A stretch of DNA of 64,000 nucleotides from Crotophaga sulcirostris (lineage: Eukaryota > Chordata > Aves > Cuculiformes > Crotophagidae), in contig VYZB01000338.1 of assembly GCA_013397455.1 (NCBI GenBank), forward strand, positions 207,957 to 271,956, given 5' to 3'. Of the stretch, positions 57,813 through 64,000 are shown piece after piece. Below the pieces are notes generated by a model. It was not told the origin of the DNA. It saw nothing but the letters and a program-made list of their open reading frames with translations, and searched no databases. The first letter of the stretch is position 1. Each line of letters starts with the position of its first letter. The position numbers were made by a program, and so were the translations under genes.

Positions 57813-59399
57813 AAACTGAGTCTGTACCCAGGCAAGGTTTTCAGGGAAGAGAGCTCCACAATTAGATGAATTTAGAAAAGGCATGTTAGGAATAAGCAGA
57901 GCTTGGAAGGAAGGAGAGCAACTTGTTCTGTAAGCAATGCAACCAGGAACGCGTTCTTGCTCCTGGATACGTCTTCTGCTTCCTGCACTCCATCTATACT
58001 GCCCCACGCACAAAACAACCAAAACAACAACAGAAATCTCAACCTCAAAACCTTAAACAACCCCCCCATCCCATTTCTGTCATGTGCACCCAGCAGGACT
58101 CTGTGCACGCTGTGGGCAGCCTGAAGGTACCTGCCTGCTCTTTTGCAGGCAGAGCAGGCTGGCTGGGAGGTACACACTGACTGATAAGGAGGCAGCTGCC
58201 AAATGGAATATATAATGGCTGAGAGATGCTTCCTTTTCCCTCAGAAGCAACACTAATTTAAATCTCTCTCATCTACTCAGCAGCCAATTTTTAAAAAAAA
58301 CAACTACAGAATTTCAGTTATCACAGGTGCTTCTGCCATCCTTTCAGGTGGGGTTGGAATTGGCCATTGGGTTTGAAAGTTATTGCAGGAGAGGAAGGAA
58401 GGAATGAAAATCTTTTTTCTGTGGGAAGCCAAGCTAAAAGAGATCCATCAGCAAAATAGTACAGCTTAGAGATCAAGAAGCATAGTGATGGACGAAAAAC
58501 TGTCAAGTGTCAAAGTGAGTTACATGATAAATCAAGAAGAAAAAAACCTCTTTGGTTATGTAAATGAGCTGAGGATGAGAAAAGAATAAGTGAGGCTACT
58601 GTGAAATGAGAGGGATGATAAATTAAAACCGTACTCAGCAAGACTCCAAGATAAAAGGAGGATGTGGTTTCCATTTTTAATAATGTGAATGTTGACCAGG
58701 ATATCAGAAACAGGATGGACAGTAGGAACACAGGGACAGAGACACAAGTGTAACCAAACAGACATGACTCTCCAGGAGCTAATGCACAGCACTGAGAGAC
58801 ACTAGGGATTTCACCACAGGTTCTTAAACAAGTAGCAGCACTGTCTACTTCACAGATTATGAATTTCCCACATCAGGCCATCAGGCCAATTGTTACAGGC
58901 CTGTAGAATGGCAATTTATTGTTGGGTCCCCTACCCATCCACAGCTCTGAGGTGGATCTCCTTCATTTTCCTTAAAAAAAGCTGTCCAAATCAAACCAAT
59001 AGTTTTCAAACCAACAGTTTTCAAACCAACCAAACTGGGTTTTATTTGAGCGGTATCTGGGACAGGTAGGTCCATTCTGTCAAACCTGTTCAGTCCAGTT
59101 GGCCTGAAAGAAGTGGCAAACATTATACAGGTTTTCTAAGAAACCTTCTGAGGAACCTTTTAGGCCTGTGTCTTGGTGTCACATCTAAGCTTTATCTGTG
59201 AGCTCACCAGTTATCCACCTGGAGGTTTGATCTCCCCTTCTGAACCCAAGCCCCACAACCTAGGAGGGAACACGCCCTGCTCAGATGTACCCGTGACAAA
59301 ACAGATGACACCCACTGTGGTCATAAGGTCCTGATATGGAAGGGGAAACAATATGATTTGAAGCCTGAAAGATGAACTCAGCTTGATGCAAGCTTTGAA
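57813..59399. other. Unique region with a 15-bp tandem repeat
   Basis: About 1.6 kb. TCAAACCAATAGTTT is repeated about 2.7 times at 58991-59030. Frames on both strands between 57872 and 58180 overlap and lack domains. Confidence 0.5.
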
Positions 59400-59790
59400 A
59401 TAGATTTTGAAGGCAGCAGTAACTAAAGGCATGGAAGTAAGTGGGAAATCGGCTAGAATGAAGCATGGCTTTATCCAAAGGAGATTGTGGCAGGCTAATC
59501 CGATATCTTTCTCTGATAAGGTAATGGAGTTTTTAGACAAAGGAAACATGCTAGATGCCATCTTTGTGGATTTTAAGAAAGCATTCGATACGGTGTCACA
59601 TGAGGAACTTATTAATGATGCTAGAAAATAATGAGGACTATAGAAGAATTTTAAGGGAAAGGAGGAACTGCATGAAGACAAAACAGCAAAGGGCTCGTGT
59701 TAAAGGGAAGACCTAGGCTGGAAGGAGGTTAGCAGAGCTCCTAAAGGGCTAGGCTTAAGGCTAGTCCTAGTTAATGATTTTATTAGACAT
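59400..59790 (+). mobile_element. Ancient CR1 with reverse transcriptase segment
   Basis: A fragment from the middle of a CR1-type ORF2. It reads KHGFIQRRLWQANPI, then DKVMEFLDKGNMLDAIFVDF and KKAFDTVSHEEL, in the order known for CR1 reverse transcriptase, where the aspartate of DFKKAFD is a catalytic residue. After a stop at 59629-59631 homology resumes with GCTGGAAGGAGGTTAGCAG and fades near 59790. Unlike every other copy here it has neither an ORF2 end nor a tail. It belongs to an old branch. Confidence 0.8.
59407..59631 (+). pseudogene. Ancient CR1 reverse transcriptase fragment (74 codons)
   Basis: An open frame that includes the reverse transcriptase motif with the first catalytic aspartate (FVDFKKAFDTVSH). 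The upstream HGF block and the EFLDKGN linker are in the expected order and spacing. The frame ends before the FADD block. It is surprisingly open for an old copy, but 74 codons can survive by chance. Confidence 0.75.
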
Positions 59791-61527
59791 TTGTTAGGGT
59801 CCTAGATGTGTTGCACTGCTGTTAAGTGTGAGTGCGAATCCAGCTGCATCCTGACTGTATCTTATAGTGCCATCTGGTCACACGTGTCCCTCTTTATGGT
59901 TTGTTTTCTGTTCAAAAAGACACAGCCCATGATCAAGAAAGAAGTCTACAGTAAATTCCACAGCCTGTGTGTCAGAAAGTGAGTTCTGCAGGGCTCATTT
60001 GCAGATTAAACAGTCATTTGGAGCAGCAAACCAACTGGGAAAGTGCTCAAAATCTATTTCCATCCCTCTGAGTTGATGAGCTACTCGGTACAGGTTGTCT
60101 GTATAGGAAGTGTCTGGCCACATGCAGATATCTCCATGTAAGACAATCCCTTCAGGTTCTCTTCAGAGTCACCAGAAATAAGCAGGCTTTTCTAAGATAG
60201 TATTCAACACACGTATGAAAGAAATGCTTCCCGTTCCTCCTCCCGCCTGTAAAAGGGAGGCTGAGTGGACCAGCTCAGGGGGAGATGTCTGCATCAGAGG
60301 TGTCAGAAAGCACAATCATGAAAGTCAGGGGTCATTTCACCCATCTTCCCATCTCACGATGCTGAAAGCGTCTCTTGTTTGAAAAAGGTCAGTTCCCTTA
60401 TTCCTCATTATGCATTATCTTTTCATATCTATTTAACATCAGCTGTTTGAAAAGCTATTATTCCAGCATGTTATTGGTGAAATGGATGAAGTGCTCTTCT
60501 ACCCCCATGCTGTGACCTCTGTGATGGTCGTGAATAAAACTAATGACAATAAATTATAGAGGTGTTGCTGGATATTGCCAGAGGAGTGATAAAATGGGAT
60601 GGCAGTTAATAGAGCATGTTTAAGAGACACAAGGCAACTGTTGTCTACTGAGAGACACACAAATGCATTAGTAAATAGAGAGAAGTGGCGTTCTGGTGCT
60701 CAGGACTGTATTGCTCAAAAGCTCCCTGTGGCTTTTAGCTCTAACCTCTCCAGTGCTCCACCTTGTAGGGCAGCTGTTGCATGGTTACGTGCTGCTTCTT
60801 ACCCTGAAGCCTCCTAAAAGCACATCTGGACATGCAGCTGCCAGTTAAACCCAAATTCACCTGCAGCCACCTGCACTCTATCAAGCATGTTTCACACATA
60901 CTAGTGCAGGATACAGGTATCTTGATTTGCTTTGTTCTGATGGGTTGTAATTAATTGTCTGTATCAAAAAATAAGTGAGTCTTTTCCCAGATGACAGCCT
61001 GGCAGGCTGAGCACAGCCCTCAGCTCACCTGGAGAAGATTATATATGTCTGTGTTCAGCTTTTCTGTTGACCCACTCGTAAGCTGCTTGAATGCTCCCCC
61101 TTCCCCAAGTCTTGCTACTGAGTGGCTCAGCTCATCTCTCTGTTGACTTCTTTCCTTCTCAGATGTTAAAACATTAGCAGTGAGCCAACTGAAGGTCTGT
61201 CAAGCCCATGACCATCACCTAGCAGCTGAGGCTAAAGAAAGGTGAGAACAAAGCATGTACAGGATGGTTGGAGCACTCAGACCCTCAGCTCCTCCAGCCA
61301 CACCTGACCATGAGCTTTCTGCTCACCTTCCCCCAGTGTCAGCCCAGCCAGTTCCTACACCACAGGACTAGCTATCTCCAGGCCCTGGCGTCTTCTATGC
61401 ACAGATATCTGAATTTTTCAAGGCACTTGAACTCCAGTTGCCACTCTGACCTCTTTCCCTCAGTAACTCACAAGATCGTGGTCTTCCAGTCTTTAACAAC
61501 TTGCCTGGGATGAACAAATGCATCAAT
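59791..61527. other. Unique region, no gene seen
   Basis: About 1.7 kb. The stretch 60355-60600 is repeat-free, with octamer-like ATGCATTATC and AATAAATTAT. No exon is recognised. Confidence 0.5.
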
Positions 61528-61927
61528 CACAGTATCACAGTATTACAAGGTTGGAAAGGCCCTCTGAGATCATTGAGTACAACCTATAACCCAACACTAA
61601 CACCAACCCAGCATCTAAACCATGGCACTGAGTGCCTCAGCCAATCTCCTCTTAAACACCTCCAGGGTTGGCGACTCCACCACCTCCCTGGGCAGCGCAT
61701 TCCAGTGGCCAATCACCCTTTCAGGGAAGAACTTTTTCCTAACATCAAACCCAAACTTTCCCTGAGGAAGCTTGAGTCCATGTCCTCTAGTTCTGTCCCT
61801 GGTCACCTGAGAGAAGAGACCAACCCCTGCCTGACTACAACCTCCTTTTAGGTAGTTGTAGAGAGCCCCTGTTGTAGAGTTGTAGAGTTGTAGGTCATCC
61901 CTGAACCTCCTCTTTTTCAGGCTAAAA
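61528..61927 (-). mobile_element. CR1 group A, 3' fragment with local duplication
   Basis: The minus strand reads [31 protein letters not shown] and [18 protein letters not shown] to the SAMV stop, open over 108 codons (61615-61941). A small insertion at about 61856-61895 repeats GTTGTAGAG several times on the plus strand and keeps the frame. Two tail units lie at 61528-61545. Variants are LDV and ATGCTGGG, plus the CTGAAAAAGAGG change seen at 599-966. Confidence 0.95.
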
Positions 61928-64000
61928 TTCCCTTCTAGCATGTCCCAGCACCTCCTGTTTAAGTGACCTGACTAATTTGACATAGATCTAGTGCTTTTGT
62001 AGCCCCCATATGCCCCTTCCCATCACTGTAACAACCCCAAAAGCCTGCGGTTTCCTTTTTTACTCAACTGCTGCCTGTGAACTCCTGTTGCCTGTTTCCA
62101 CCCCACAAAACAATGACAAGCTCCCTTCCTGACCAGGGCAATGCCAGCTCTAACCTCCCTCCAGAACCTTGGTTTTATCCCTCATTGTGCAAATGTGAGG
62201 TAGCACTTGTTAGAACTGGCTGTTCTTCTTACCTCTTCCACCCTCTTGCCAAGCTGTCCTTAGGAAGGACAACAGTGCTGGAGTGCTGAGCAACTTGATG
62301 GCTTCAGCACAGTGGTCATAAAGTGCAGCTTACATCACAGCTGTAGACTGAGCAGGACAGCTGGGGTTGTGATATGTGAGAAAGAGATGCTGGAGGAGGG
62401 AATCTCAAGACAGTGCCATGCTTGCTCGGTGGGTCTGAGAGCACCTGCAGATAAAAAAGGCTACATCCCACTCCTGGACAAGAGTAGGAGAAGAAGAAGG
62501 AAGGGTAAATAAAGCACAGCAGGTCTCATCTCCCATTCCAAACAGCAGCAGCCCAGAGGCTGTGATTGCTAATTAAACAATATCTCCCATTCAATGCAGG
62601 CAATGAGGGTGACATTTACCTCTTGTAGGCTATAAATATCCAGCCATAAGCAAACATTTCTAATCAGTGATTATGGGTGAGATTATTTTCCCTGACGTTA
62701 TAAGTGATTGTTTGTTTATGCAGAGTTAATGGGCAAGATCATGCTGGAGGTGCTGGCCAAGGATTCAGACCTAGTGCCTGCATCAGGGCTTTGGCACCAT
62801 GCTGAGCTGGGTCACCAGGCTTGGGAGGGCATCCCAGACCCTCCAGAACAAGCTACTTTGTTTTCAAGATCATTGAGGCAAAGATTAGAGTGGTAATGGT
62901 TCCATCTCAAGGAACAGCAGTTCAGCTCAGGGAGGGTGGCCATGCATGGCCTCCTGGTTTCAGACACTGCCTCCTGAGCCAGGCACGGGGGCTCTACCCT
63001 TGCTGTGAAGTCAGCAGTGGGGTGTCAGCATGAAGTCAGCATGGGGGTGTCACCTTCACCTTGCTGGGTGAAGCCCGCATCTCTGGGTGCAGCCCACCTC
63101 TCAGGTGGGGTGAGAGAAACTATGATACGCTCGAGAGGAACTGAGCTTGGGATAACTGCTGCCAGACTGGATAGAGGAGACCTTTGCCCAGACCACGTTC
63201 AGTCCTTCCAGAGACTGAGACCATGTCAAGGTGGCAAGCTCCTCTTCTCTTGCAGGCTTCTGCGCAGGGGCTAGAATAGGGAGAGTGAAACCAGTAGGAA
63301 CAGTGAATATGTTTGGATCAGCCCTTAGCTATTGTTATAGCCTCCTGGGGAGGTAGGGACATCTTTCACTGCACCAAACATTTCCACTCCAGTGAACACC
63401 ACCGGGCTCTTCACACCACCCACCGCCTTCAGCGGCCGCGTAACAGCACAGCACGGGGAAATCCAAAGGGTCTGCCTGGGTAAACTCCTGCATAGTGACA
63501 AGCAGTGGCAACAGCCCTGTGGGGGGTGCAGGGAGGTATGGAGATGCACATGCTGTAATGATTTGTGACAGCTCCTGTCTTACTTCAGGGCCTGAAACAC
63601 ACCAGTGTGTGGGGAACTTGTGGAAGCAGATACAGCAAAACAAGCTCGGAGAGTTGGGACCAAATGGAGCTAGGGGAACTCCTGCGCCAACAGCATCTTT
63701 GCTGATGTGTCTATATTTTATTCAGGATGTTTTTTCCTCCTGAAAAATGAAAGCTGGAGGGACTGAGACAGTGCCCTTTTCAGAGACATGGCAATATAAC
63801 AGCTGGGCTTATCGCTCCTGGCAAGAGCACTTCTCAGACTCTCCCTGCTGTAGCCTAGATGTTGACCTAGCAAAGCACCCGCTGGACTCAGGTCTCATAA
63901 ACATTTTCTGGGCTGTTCACATTCTCATTGCTATCTTATCCATAATCTGTCTCACCTGTTTGGACTGGTGGGCCTCCAGCCCCATTTAGAAGGCAGGAGT
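61928..64000. other. Unique region, no gene seen
   Basis: About 2.1 kb to the window end without CR1. A NotI-type GCGGCCGC lies at about 63433. An AT-rich, repeat-free patch at 62560-62720 contains CTAATTAAAC and TAATCAGTGATTATGGG. No exon is supported. Confidence 0.5.
63006..63055 (+). repeat. 25-bp tandem duplication
   Basis: TGAAGTCAGCAGTGGGGTGT plus five bases is followed at once by TGAAGTCAGCATGGGGGTGT plus five bases. Two units, few differences. Confidence 0.8.

Noticed and set aside
59211..59681. 156-codon minus-strand frame
   Set aside because: It overlaps the ancient CR1, whose sense strand gives the clear reverse transcriptase motif.
599..61927. GATACTGT repeats as independent microsatellites
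   Set aside because: Each array lies at the 3' end of a CR1 UTR in the correct orientation, so they are element tails.
599..61927. CRISPR-like array from the repeated CR1 ends
   Set aside because: Spacing is irregular, units occur on both strands and are explained by CR1. The DNA is vertebrate in character.

Overview
The window reads as non-coding nuclear DNA from a bird. The evidence is the dense population of CR1 LINE fragments, almost all 5'-truncated and ending in a short octamer repeat, in CpG-poor sequence of mixed composition with no convincing host exon. The dominant young CR1 group has a GATACTGT tail and near-identical ORF2 C-termini. A strong recent CR1 expansion is known from woodpeckers and relatives (Piciformes), so that is my best guess at the lineage; it is inference, not something the sequence proves. 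By my hand-drawn boundaries CR1 makes up roughly one sixth of the window.

I sort the copies into groups. Group A (about 17 copies) has the tail (GATACTGT)n, an ORF2 end reading [18 protein letters not shown] and finishing ...SAMV-stop, and a 3' UTR of about 80 nt. Group B (about 13 copies) has the classic (ATTCTATG)n tail and an ORF2 end like LPRAVVAAPSLEVFQARLDG. Group C is a mixed set of older copies. An ancient CR1 fragment at 59.4 kb still shows the reverse transcriptase DFKKAFDTVSH motif, and a group B mosaic at 43.2 kb shows a decayed FADD catalytic motif (FTDD). Group A is younger than B: at 57.4 kb an A copy sits inside a B copy.

Layout: 0-9.4 kb, mixed A, B and C copies, with a 190-bp unit present twice, once inside a CR1; 11-20.7 kb, the densest CR1 zone, with a 620-bp chimeric unit (unknown sequence joined to CR1-B) present twice 7 kb apart; 20.7-29.3 kb, largely unique with one old CR1; 29.3-30.6 kb, a small CR1 cluster; 30.6-37.0 kb, an AT-rich stretch with no CR1 that I can see; 37-43 kb, sparse CR1; 43-62 kb, frequent CR1 in both orientations; 62-64 kb, unique.

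No host protein-coding gene, tRNA, rRNA, CRISPR array or intact retroelement can be supported. The open reading frames are either decayed CR1 ORF2 ends, their antisense shadows, or chance frames. The region is intergenic or intronic. The points most worth a second look are the GATACTGT-tailed CR1 group and its mosaic variants, the two local duplications, and the recurrent 5' truncation points.
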